A stretch of DNA of 64,000 nt from Exiguobacterium aurantiacum (GTDB lineage: Bacteria; Bacillota; Bacilli; Exiguobacteriales; Exiguobacteriaceae). How positions within the stretch are numbered: position 1 is the first letter of the stretch; each line of letters opens with the position of its first letter. A program made the position numbers and the translations under genes. The notes below the pieces were generated by a model. That model worked only from the letters and a program-made list of their open reading frames with translations, made no database searches and was not told the DNA's origin. Positions 57,021 through 64,000 of the stretch are shown here, piece by piece. The stretch covers positions 2,407,001 to 2,471,000 of the forward strand of contig NZ_CP101462.1 in NCBI RefSeq assembly GCF_024362205.1. The letters are read 5' to 3'.

Positions 57021-57827
57021 TACTGAGAAACGCCCGAGTAGACGGACGATCATAAAGCCTGCCACGAATGAGAGGATACTGAGCACCCACATGAGCGTCG
57101 TTTCCGGGAGACCCGGGAAGACGACCGCGAGCGAACCGATGACAAGGCCTAAAATGACGGAAAACGTCATACCTGGAAAATGACCAAGTAAATAGCGGAT
57201 CACTTTACTGCTGACGATGAAGCCGACCGCCACCCCAAGACCGACGATGCCGATGATGAGGATATTCAAGTTCGATAATGCACTGATGACGGTCGGATAG
57301 ACGCCGATGAGGAGCAGGACGAACGAGCCGCTAATCCCTGGCAACAACATGGCCATACTGCCGAGCCAACCCGAGAAGAACAACAAAATCGCCGTCCCCG
57401 TCGAAAGTTCCGTAATGATGGCCGTGTCGGCCGGTTTGATAATCGCCATGCTCGCCACAAGGATGGCCCCGATCACCATGGCGAGGATATGTACCGGACG
57501 CATGACCGCACGTGATCGAAATTCAAACAAGAGCAACGGGATAATGCCGAGAATCAGCCCGATGAAAAAGAACTGGGTCGGCTCATAATATTCAAGCAGC
57601 AAAAACTCAATGACGCGGCTGAGACCTAAAATCGCACCCGCCATCCCAATCCCGAGTGGAATCAAGAACAAGATGTGCTGTTTCCAATGTCGACTGAAAA
57701 TCCCGCTGATCGCTTCGATCAACCGGTCATAAATTCCTAAAATAACTGCAATCGTCCCGCCGCTGACGCCAGGAATCAAGTCACTCGTCCCCATCGCGAT
57801 GCCGCGCAGGATATTTTTCCATTCCAT
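57018..57827 (-). CDS. DUF368 family membrane protein (PopT, undecaprenyl-phosphate translocase)
   Basis: A 269-residue polytopic protein with about eight helices. The N-terminal GTSDLIPGVSGGTIAVILGIYDRLIEAI and the internal LLPGISGSFVLLLIGVYPTVI are the two internally repeated DUF368 motifs. Members (PopT) recycle undecaprenyl phosphate to the inner leaflet for wall synthesis. AAGGAGATCATGT precedes the ATG and TATACT lies about 35 nt upstream. An isolated gene. Confidence 0.92.
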   Translation of the reverse strand: MEWKNILRGIAMGTSDLIPGVSGGTIAVILGIYDRLIEAISGIFSRHWKQHILFLIPLGIGMAGAILGLSRVIEFLLLEYYEPTQFFFIGLILGIIPLLLFEFRSRAVMRPVHILAMVIGAILVASMAIIKPADTAIITELSTGTAILLFFSGWLGSMAMLLPGISGSFVLLLIGVYPTVISALSNLNILIIGIVGLGVAVGFIVSSKVIRYLLGHFPGMTFSVILGLVIGSLAVVFPGLPETTLMWVLSILSFVAGFMIVRLLGRFSV

Positions 57828-57935
57828 ACATGATCTCCTTTTTCGCTACTGATTCATTTCAAGCATTTAGTATAGCCGAGTCCTAATCATTTTGCATCGG
57901 TTTTAAGACTGAGAATTGATTAATCGACCCGTCAG

Positions 57936-58490
57936 TCAAAGTGTGAGCGTCATATAATCAAAACGTCCTCCGGAGATGTCGATCTCTTTCTCTTTTTTAA
58001 AGCCGAGACGCTCATACAACCTCCCGGCTGCCGGGTTCGTCTGGTCGACGTTGAGCGTGACTTGCGGGATACCCGTCTCACGGGCATGATCGATCGCTTG
58101 TTGAATCAGTTTCGTCCCAATCCCACGCCCGCCGAACGATGCGTCGACAGCGACCGAGTCAATGTATAAGACATCCCCTGACGTTTCGACATCAAGGTCG
58201 TCCGGCTGTCCTTGTGCTTTGAGCCACGTTTTGATCGGTTCATCCAACCGTGTTGCCCGTTCGCCATGATACGCAATCAAAATACCCGCAATCGTCGCCT
58301 CGGTCTCTGCCACCCAAACGTTTTCGTAACTCAACCGGTTTCCTGGCTGACCAATCCACATCGAGAGTCGCTCGAGTACTTGCTGTTGGTCAGACGTGCC
58401 GGTCAACGAATACGCAATTTCATGAATCGCCGCGTAAACGAGCGGCGCGATTTGTGTGCTGTCATCCGGTCTCGCTTTTCGAATGTTCAT
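57936..58490 (-). CDS. GNAT family N-acetyltransferase
   Basis: A 184-residue acetyltransferase with the acetyl-CoA loop GGRGIGTKLIQQAID (about 123-137) after the strand LYIDSVAVDASF, and the terminal AAGRLYERLGFKKEKE. The ATG at 58490 has GGAGGCGATAAAG upstream. The N-terminal part (AYSLTGTSDQQQVLERLSMWI) resembles GNATs acting on small peptides or amino acids, but the substrate is unknown. Isolated gene. Confidence 0.9.
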   Translation of the reverse strand: MNIRKARPDDSTQIAPLVYAAIHEIAYSLTGTSDQQQVLERLSMWIGQPGNRLSYENVWVAETEATIAGILIAYHGERATRLDEPIKTWLKAQGQPDDLDVETSGDVLYIDSVAVDASFGGRGIGTKLIQQAIDHARETGIPQVTLNVDQTNPAAGRLYERLGFKKEKEIDISGGRFDYMTLTL

Positions 58491-58590
58491 CTTTATCGCC
58501 TCCATCCATCAGTCTAGCATAAAGCGTCATTCAAAGGGTTTGTGTGACCGGAAAGTGTGGGATGATACAAACAGAAGGGAGGAATGAACA

Positions 58591-59340
58591 ATGAAAGCAA
58601 TTTTGACAGGCATGAACGGGACCGTCGCCCCTGTCGTCGCCGAGACGCTACAACAACATGGCATCGATCCGGTCGCCTGGGACCGAACGAAAGTGTCCAC
58701 ATCAGACGAGGCCGAAATGCGAGCCTTCATCGAATCGGTCCGACCGACTTATTTTCTTCACATCGGCATGGGTGCCGTCGAATGGGCCGATACGCTCGCT
58801 CGTCTATGCGGGGAGTACAAGATCCCATTTCTCTTCACGAGCACCGTCTCCGTCTTTTCCGACGACGTGACCGGACCGATCACCCCGGACACACCACCTG
58901 ATGCAACGGACGAATATGGCGCCTATAAACGGGCGTGTGAAGAAACAATCGCCCGGACCAATCCAGGTGCCCAAATCGTCCGCCTCGGTTGGCAGATTGG
59001 AGATGGCCCGGGTTCGAACAATATGATGGATTATTTTGAGAACGAGATGAAGCGGCAAGGTGTGATCGTCGCCAGCACGCACTGGTATCCGTCCTGCTCG
59101 TTTTTAAAAGACACGGCTGATGCCTTGTTCGAGATCTTGACGAAACGAGGGCCGGGACTGTATCAATTGAACGGCAACCCGAGCCATTCTTTCTATGACA
59201 TCGCACTCGGTTTAAAAGAGTTGCATGACACGTCGTGGCAAATCGAACGAGCGGACGAACCAAAACGGGATAACCGTATGGTCGATACGAACATCACGAT
59301 TCAACCGATCACGAAACGGTTAGCGTTGCATACAAAATGA
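58591..59340 (+). CDS. RmlD-like NAD(P)-dependent sugar reductase/epimerase
   Basis: A 249-residue extended SDR protein of the dTDP-4-dehydrorhamnose reductase-like branch. The N-terminal MKAILTGMNGTVAPVV replaces the typical GxxGxxG with a looser G-x-x-G. The active-site YGAYK lies near residue 112 with TSTVSVF before it. AAGGGAGGAATGAACA precedes the ATG. No other rhamnose genes are nearby, so the substrate is not known. Confidence 0.85.
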   Translation: MKAILTGMNGTVAPVVAETLQQHGIDPVAWDRTKVSTSDEAEMRAFIESVRPTYFLHIGMGAVEWADTLARLCGEYKIPFLFTSTVSVFSDDVTGPITPDTPPDATDEYGAYKRACEETIARTNPGAQIVRLGWQIGDGPGSNNMMDYFENEMKRQGVIVASTHWYPSCSFLKDTADALFEILTKRGPGLYQLNGNPSHSFYDIALGLKELHDTSWQIERADEPKRDNRMVDTNITIQPITKRLALHTK

Positions 59341-59361
59341 GTCGCCTTTTGGCGACTCATT
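59336..59361. terminator. Convergent terminator hairpin
   Basis: AAATGAGTCGCC / GGCGACTCATTT around a TTTT loop; the RmlD-like stop codon lies in the stem and the P450 stop in its 3' flank. Confidence 0.75.
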
Positions 59362-60598
59362 TGCGTTCAATCTGTTTCAAGACGAGCCTACTTTTCGGCA
59401 AACTCGGCAAGTCCACAAAACTATAGCTGAGATCTTGGGGCGGCACTTCGTAGCGATAACGTGTCAAAAACACGTCGATCGTTTCACGCATAATCGCAAT
59501 CGTCACATGTTCCCCAGCGCAGCGATGACCAAAATCCACATCCCCGCCACCTTGTGGGATGAACGTGAACGGGCTCTCGGTCCAATCTTTGAACCGATCC
59601 GGATTGAATTGTTCTGGTTCTGTCCACAGGGAAGGGTCGTGGTTCGTCCCGTACAAGTCGAGCAAGACGAGCGTCCCTTGCTCGAACGCAAAACCATCCC
59701 ATTCAAAATCCTGTTTGACGCGCGCGGCCGTCACCGGGAAGAACGGATAAAAACGTCGGACTTCTTGGACGAACCATGTCGAATCCGTCTCACCGTAGGC
59801 CAACCGGGCACGGGCTTCCGGAAACTGATGCAAGGCCAGGACGGTGAACAAGACGTAAACCGACACCGCCACGGTCGGGCGTAATATATTGATCACTTCG
59901 ACCGCCACGATATCAGCCGGAAGCAGCTCGCCTGCCTCATCACGATGCCATGAAAATTCGTACAGCGCCGTCTGTTCATTCGGAAGCAACCGGTTCGTCC
60001 GTACTTCCTCGACCATCTTCCGAACCCAAGCCTCAGCCGATGTACGGGCTGCACGTCCTCGAATATGCTTCGGTCCGAGCGCCGTCCCAGATTCGAACAG
60101 CAACCGCATCTCGTCCGTCCGCTGTTTCACTTCATGCTCACCGAGCGGGACCCCGGCCCATTCACAGACGGACCGCATGAGGACTTCTTGCGCCGTGTCA
60201 TAGAGTACCGTCTCGCCTTCGGCCGCATCGAGCGCCCGTTCCCACTCCCGGCTGACGAGCTTGGTCAGCCGCTCGATATTCCCTGGGAACATGAGCGACA
60301 TGAACATCTTTTTCCGATGGGTGTGTGCCGCACCGTCCAACGTCTGCACCCCATCCTCCCCGAACAACGTTTTCAATAACCGCTTCGGTGCCGCGTCTTG
60401 CCGAATGAACTTGTCCGCGTCATAAAATAAAGCGGCCGCCTCGGCACCGCCGAGACAGATGGTTCGCTCCCCTAGTAAGCGCGTTTCGAATAGGTTTGAT
60501 TGGAAGCTTCTCCTGCGATTAGGGACATATAAATAGCCCTCTCGAAGAAACGCCAAACTATGGTCGAGCCCTTGTTCTTTCGGGATTGGTCGTGTCAT
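59357..60598 (-). CDS. CYP152-type fatty-acid peroxygenase (P450)
   Basis: A 413-residue cytochrome P450. The haem thiolate is C360 in FGHRCAGE. In helix I the usual acid-alcohol pair is replaced by R240-P241 (NILRPTVAV), the diagnostic pair of CYP152 enzymes such as P450 BSbeta, in which the substrate carboxylate takes part in H2O2 activation. It probably hydroxylates or decarboxylates fatty acids with hydrogen peroxide and needs no redox partner, fitting its isolated position. GGAAAGGGTGACACATT precedes the ATG. Confidence 0.93.
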   Translation of the reverse strand: MTRPIPKEQGLDHSLAFLREGYLYVPNRRRSFQSNLFETRLLGERTICLGGAEAAALFYDADKFIRQDAAPKRLLKTLFGEDGVQTLDGAAHTHRKKMFMSLMFPGNIERLTKLVSREWERALDAAEGETVLYDTAQEVLMRSVCEWAGVPLGEHEVKQRTDEMRLLFESGTALGPKHIRGRAARTSAEAWVRKMVEEVRTNRLLPNEQTALYEFSWHRDEAGELLPADIVAVEVINILRPTVAVSVYVLFTVLALHQFPEARARLAYGETDSTWFVQEVRRFYPFFPVTAARVKQDFEWDGFAFEQGTLVLLDLYGTNHDPSLWTEPEQFNPDRFKDWTESPFTFIPQGGGDVDFGHRCAGEHVTIAIMRETIDVFLTRYRYEVPPQDLSYSFVDLPSLPKSRLVLKQIERK

Positions 60599-60682
60599 AA
60601 TGTGTCACCCTTTCCACTTTTTCTATAAAGGATGTTCCCCTGTTCATAGCGAACAAACCTATAAAAGAAAGGAGGCGGATAA

Positions 60683-61042
60683 ATGCTCTCATTCATTTTG
60701 ACGTTTCGTCGCATGTTCCGTGGGATTTGGCGCGGTTTGAAGGACGCTGAGTTTCAAGTGTTGTTCAGCCTCGCCTTCCTGACCATCGTCTCAGGAACAC
60801 TATTTTATTCACGGTTCGAGGATATGCGTTGGCTCGACGCCTTATATTTCAGTGTCGTCACGCTCACGACCATCGGTTACGGCGATTTCGTTCCAACGAC
60901 CGATCTCGGCAAAGTGTTCACGATCGGTTACGTCATCACCGGGGTCGGTATCATGGTCGGCTTCATCACGAAAGTGTTCGACCATCTTCAGCAAGCACGG
61001 CTCGAGGAGGTCCGCAAACGAAAGACGCCACCGTCCCCTTGA
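60683..61042 (+). CDS. Two-helix potassium channel
   Basis: A 119-residue pore protein with two membrane helices (about 27-44 and 78-95) and the K+ selectivity filter T63-I-G-Y-G-D68 between them. It lacks RCK/TrkA regulatory domains; the tail is a short charged helix (FDHLQQARLEEVRKRK). Such small channels assemble as tetramers. GAAAGGAGGCGGATAA precedes the ATG. It is divergent from the peroxygenase gene. Confidence 0.92.
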   Translation: MLSFILTFRRMFRGIWRGLKDAEFQVLFSLAFLTIVSGTLFYSRFEDMRWLDALYFSVVTLTTIGYGDFVPTTDLGKVFTIGYVITGVGIMVGFITKVFDHLQQARLEEVRKRKTPPSP

Positions 61043-61060
61043 GGATGGTGGCGTCTTTTA
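61021..61060. terminator. Bidirectional terminator between channel and AGCS genes
   Basis: AAAGACGCCACCgTCC / GGAtGGTGGCGTCTTT long stem with A/T-rich flanks; overlaps the last codons of the channel gene. Confidence 0.88.
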
Positions 61061-62419
61061 TTAAGATGCTTTTCGGTTTCGATTCTCGAGCTCGAGCTGC
61101 TGATTGAACCGTTTCGTCTCCGCAATGACGACACCCGACAAGAACAATAACCCGATCAAGTTCGGGATGGCCATCAAGCCGTTGAACACATCCGAGAGCG
61201 CCCAAACCAAGTTCAAATTCGTCGTCATCGCTCCGAGTCCAGCGACAAGGACGAAGGCGATCCGATACGGAATAATCGATTTCTGACCAAACAAGTAGTG
61301 AATCGAACGTTCGCCATAATACGACCATCCGAGCACCGTCGAATAAGCGAACATGACGAGTCCGATTGTCACGATATAACCGCCGACCGGCCCGAGGAAC
61401 TGCTCGAACGTCGCCGTCGTCAACGCGACTCCTTCAAGTCCCGACCCGATTTGTCCACCCATGACGAGCGTGATCCCTGTGACCGAACAGACGATGAGCG
61501 TATCGAGGAACACTTGCGTCATCGAGACGAGTGCCTGACGTCCCGGCATATCCGTTTTTGCCGCCGCCGCCGCGATTGGTGCCGATCCGAGACCGGCCTC
61601 GTTCGAGAAGACGCCACGCGCGACCCCGTAACGAATCGCAGCCCCGATAGCCCCTCCTCCAATCGCCTCAGGACTTAACGTACTGCTGAAGATGAGTGAG
61701 ATGGCATCTGGAATGAGCGTATAGTTCATGATCATAATCAACAACCCGCTACCGAGGTAAAAGACGATCATGACAGGTACGAAATAACTGACGACGCGTC
61801 CAATCGATTTGACACCGCCTAAAATGACCGCACCCGTGAAGATCATGATCAAGATACCGGACACGTAAAGCGGTACATCAAACGTCGTCTGGAGCGCCAT
61901 CGCAACCGAGTTCGTCTGAACCCCGTTCCCAATCCCGAACGCCGCGAGTGAAGCGAATCCGGCGAAGGCGACAGCGAGCCAGCGTTGCTTCAAGCCGCGC
62001 TCCAAGTAATACATCGGCCCCCCGGCCATCTGTCCCCGTTCATCAGTGACCCGATATTTGACCGCGAGCACGGCTTCCGCGTACTTCGTCGCCATCCCGA
62101 AGAATCCGGAGACCCACATCCAGACGATGGCGCCCGGACCCCCGAGTACGACGGCCGTTGCGACCCCGACGATATTTCCGGTACCGACCGTGGCCGCGAG
62201 TGCCGTCATGAGGGCTTGGAAGTGACTGATGTCTCCTTTCGATGACTTATCCTGATTTTTAGAGAATGCGAGTTTCAATGCGTAAGGCAACTTCGTGATT
62301 TGAATTCCCCCGAGTCGTACCGTCAAGTAAATGCCTGTCCCCACAAGCAAAATCAAGAGCGGTGGTCCCCACACAAAGTTTGAAATCGTACCGATGAGTT
62401 CACTGAACGATTGACCCAT
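61061..62419 (-). CDS. Sodium:alanine/glycine symporter (AGCS family)
   Basis: A 452-residue carrier with about 11 helices. Family hallmarks are GDISHFQALMTALAATVGTGNIVGVATAV in helix 2-3 and PGAIVWMWVSGFFGMATKYAEAVLAVKYR, which form the Na+ and substrate sites. AAAGGGGAATAGAAC precedes the ATG. A CodY-like sequence lies about 50 nt upstream, consistent with amino-acid repression. Confidence 0.95.
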   Translation of the reverse strand: MGQSFSELIGTISNFVWGPPLLILLVGTGIYLTVRLGGIQITKLPYALKLAFSKNQDKSSKGDISHFQALMTALAATVGTGNIVGVATAVVLGGPGAIVWMWVSGFFGMATKYAEAVLAVKYRVTDERGQMAGGPMYYLERGLKQRWLAVAFAGFASLAAFGIGNGVQTNSVAMALQTTFDVPLYVSGILIMIFTGAVILGGVKSIGRVVSYFVPVMIVFYLGSGLLIMIMNYTLIPDAISLIFSSTLSPEAIGGGAIGAAIRYGVARGVFSNEAGLGSAPIAAAAAKTDMPGRQALVSMTQVFLDTLIVCSVTGITLVMGGQIGSGLEGVALTTATFEQFLGPVGGYIVTIGLVMFAYSTVLGWSYYGERSIHYLFGQKSIIPYRIAFVLVAGLGAMTTNLNLVWALSDVFNGLMAIPNLIGLLFLSGVVIAETKRFNQQLELENRNRKAS

Positions 62420-62460
62420 GTTCTATTCCCCTTTCCCCTTATGTAATAAGTACATCTCTA

Positions 62461-62475
62461 TTTTTTCAGAATACT
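62461..62475 (-). promoter_or_regulatory. CodY-like site upstream of the AGCS gene
   Basis: Minus strand AGTATTCTGAAAAAA has 4 mismatches to AATTTTCWGAAAATT; the central TTCWGAAAA core is intact. A TTGACA (-35-like) lies just upstream near 62482. Confidence 0.4.
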
Positions 62476-62531
62476 TAGAAGATTGTCAAAAGTATTGTGA
62501 TAAAACAAGTCGAGGAAAGAACAACTGTATC

Positions 62532-62566
62532 TAAAACAGCGAGCCGCCGGTTAGACGTCTCGCTGA
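62532..62566 (-). terminator. Terminator overlapping the 3' end of yidD
   Basis: CAGCGAG / CTCGCTG stem with TTTTAG on the minus strand; includes the yidD stop. Confidence 0.65.
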
Positions 62567-62820
62567 GATGGGGGTTTTTCACGCTGCAACGGCGCCTTCC
62601 AATCGAACTCGTCCGGCACGTAGTCCAGTCCACCCGAATGGAACGGTTGGCACCGCATGAGCCGACGTGTCGTCAAATATCCACCTTTGAGGGCGCCATG
62701 CTTTTCAATCGCCTCGATGCCATAGTGCGAACACGTCGGATAAAAGCGGCAAGTCGGCGGCTTCAACGGCGAGATGAACCGCTGATACCCTTGAATCCCT
62801 CGGACTAACACTCGTTTCAC
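62551..62820 (-). CDS. yidD: Membrane protein insertion efficiency factor YidD
   Basis: An 89-residue YidD protein with the amphipathic start [18 protein letters not shown] and the conserved [19 protein letters not shown] and [14 protein letters not shown] segments, including the Cys pairs. I chose GTG at 62820 because GGAGG lies 8 nt upstream; an ATG at 62826 is only 2 nt from it. The protein assists YidC-dependent insertion at the membrane. The C-terminus is extended and basic. Confidence 0.92.
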   Translation of the reverse strand: MKRVLVRGIQGYQRFISPLKPPTCRFYPTCSHYGIEAIEKHGALKGGYLTTRRLMRCQPFHSGGLDYVPDEFDWKAPLQREKPPSQRDV

Positions 62821-63021
62821 TCTCATCGCCTCCAGTATTACTGCCATGATAGCTCGCCCGGGCCAACTTGTCATCCGTGACGTCTGCGTCAATCAAGTGA
62901 CAAGTGGATGTCTTGTTTTTCCTTTGTTTTACAATTTGAGCACGATGGGCGCTATTTGACGCATCATTTGTTATGATAAGCACCATGTACACGACCGAAT
63001 CTATATGAAGAGGTGACGATA

Positions 63022-63819
63022 ATGAATATTTTAATGGTAGGAGCAGGATCGATGAGCGAGTCACTCGTCCGCGGATGGCTGGCCTCAGGTCTGTCTCCTG
63101 AACAAATCACGATGACGAACCGGAGTGACCGGACACGTCTGACAGAACTCCACGCCGAGCTCGGCGTGCAAATCGTCGATGAAGAGGATGTCAACGCGTA
63201 TGACATCGTCGTCCTCGCGATGCAACCGGACGGGGTCATTCCTTACGTGCAATCTAAAACGTGGAGCACGCCGCTCCTCGTCTCGGTAGCAGCTCACATC
63301 GAACCGAGCGAGATTGAAGAGGCGTCAGGTCTCCCTGCCGTCTGCGCGATGCCGAACACGCCGGTCGCCTATCGAAGCGGAATGACAGGGCTTTGGTTCG
63401 GTCCTGAGACGGATGATACGGTCCGCGATACCGCGACGGCGTTGTTTGAACGTGTCGGACGAACAGCGGTGACGGATGCGAAGACGATGTCGGCGTTCAT
63501 GGCCGCCGCCGGATGCAGTCCTGCTTTCTTCTATGAGATCGTCGGTTCGATGACGCCCGTCTTGACCGATGCCGGTTTCGACGAAGCGACGGCGCGCCAA
63601 ATCGTCGCCCAGGCGATGAAAGGCTCAGCCGAACTGTTGCTTCACGAGACACGACCGACGAACGACTTGATCGCGGACGTGGCCGCGCCGGACGGTCCGA
63701 CCGACCGTGGCGTCGGTGTCCTCCGTGCCCGCGACTTGGCTGATGTCATGTCCTCCGCCCTCCGTGAGAGCGCGAAAGAAGACCATGATGCGATTGAGAC
63801 TACGATTGAAAGAACGTGA
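63022..63819 (+). CDS. proC: Pyrroline-5-carboxylate reductase
   Basis: A 265-residue P5C reductase that makes proline with NAD(P)H. The N-terminal MNILMVGAGSMSESLVRGWL holds the dinucleotide motif; MPNTPVAYRSGMTGLWFGPE and AAAGCSPAFFYEIVGSM are family segments, and the C-terminal APDGPTDRGVGVLRARDLADVM fits the substrate-site pattern. The ATG at 63022 has GAGGTGACGATA upstream; a GTG 9 nt earlier is part of that ribosome site. Confidence 0.94.
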   Translation: MNILMVGAGSMSESLVRGWLASGLSPEQITMTNRSDRTRLTELHAELGVQIVDEEDVNAYDIVVLAMQPDGVIPYVQSKTWSTPLLVSVAAHIEPSEIEEASGLPAVCAMPNTPVAYRSGMTGLWFGPETDDTVRDTATALFERVGRTAVTDAKTMSAFMAAAGCSPAFFYEIVGSMTPVLTDAGFDEATARQIVAQAMKGSAELLLHETRPTNDLIADVAAPDGPTDRGVGVLRARDLADVMSSALRESAKEDHDAIETTIERT

Positions 63820-63825
63820 CCCTTG

Positions 63826-63879
63826 AACCGCCCGCTAGAAGTCGAACGTTAAGTTCTGACTTTTAGCGGGCGGTTTTTT
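63826..63879 (+). terminator. Long terminator after proC
   Basis: AACCGCCCGCTAgAAGTC / GACTTtTAGCGGGCGGTT stem with TTTTTTG. Confidence 0.93.
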
Positions 63880-63963
63880 GTCTCGTTTCCAGCTTCGTGA
63901 TAAGTCATAAAATCCACATATTATAGGAACTTCCAACGACAAAGGGCATGGTATGCTACTGAT

Positions 63964-63978
63964 TGAGAACAATTATCA
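63964..63978 (+). promoter_or_regulatory. Fur-like box at the right edge of the window
   Basis: TGAGAACAATTATCA matches the 7-1-7 Fur consensus at 12 of 14 positions. It probably controls a plus-strand gene just outside the window. Confidence 0.65.
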
Positions 63979-64000
63979 TTTAATGAATATGGAGAGATCT

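Noticed and set aside
1-64000. Mobile elements, prophage or CRISPR arrays
   Set aside because: No transposase, integrase, phage gene or regularly spaced repeat was seen. Repeats found are terminators, the tRNA pair and the SH3 repeats.

Overview
The window looks like a chromosomal segment of a moderately GC-rich Bacillales bacterium, most probably Exiguobacterium (inference). The signs are strong AGGAGG ribosome-binding sites, frequent GTG/TTG starts, CcpA cre boxes, a T-box leader, an Asp/Cys-ligated Bacillus-type Fnr, LiaFSR, a YtrA-type regulator and a ba3 oxidase with a IIa subunit. I see no prophage, transposase, integrase, CRISPR array or rRNA operon. Two identical tRNA-Gly genes sit near 45 kb. 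Genes lie on both strands in short operons that nearly all end in clear hairpin terminators.

Layout. 1-4.1 kb (minus): a liaI/liaH(PspA)/liaF/liaS/liaR envelope-stress operon ending in a GNAT gene. 4.2-6.7 kb (plus): rsgA behind a 22-codon leader ORF, then malic enzyme. 6.7-9.7 kb (minus): pflB-pflA, with Fnr-type boxes in the intergenic region. 10-12.4 kb (plus): an unknown gene, a DEAD-box helicase and a coupled unknown gene. 12.4-15.4 kb (minus): GntR/YtrA repressor, ABC ATPase, permease and an exported protein. 15.5-19.4 kb (minus): nucleoside kinase-like gene, ba3 oxidase (IIa, II, I) and Fnr. 19.6-25.6 kb (minus): aldehyde dehydrogenase, MFS, deoD and a YesMN-like two-component system. 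25.7-29.6 kb: M48-ankyrin protease, aldose dehydrogenase lipoprotein, EmrB-type MFS. 29.6-32.9 kb: nosDLYF copper-maturation cluster without nosZ. 33-37.7 kb: a sugar ABC importer whose binding protein is separated from its permeases by a T-box-controlled asnA. 37.9-43.5 kb (plus): fhs, a hydrolase and a large SH3-glucosaminidase autolysin. 43.5-53.7 kb: small unknown genes, tRNAs, MBL hydrolase, ResA-like thioredoxin, aldose epimerase, PspC, LCP protein and others. 53.8-64 kb: VOC enzyme, Fur-box-flanked ferredoxin reductase and siderophore ABC ATPase, ICMT-like and DUF368 proteins, GNAT, RmlD-like, CYP152-type peroxygenase, K+ channel, AGCS symporter, yidD, proC, and a third Fur-like box at the right edge.

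How parts may work together. Fnr (C226/C229/C234 plus D141) probably controls the ba3 oxidase, through a box centred near -42, and pflBA, both within 10 kb of fnr. The YesMN-like pair is a candidate regulator of the sugar importer, whose two promoters share a conserved 28-bp element next to perfect cre sites. Nos proteins without a visible reductase may supply copper to another cuproenzyme, possibly the ba3 oxidase. Statements about absence apply only to this window.
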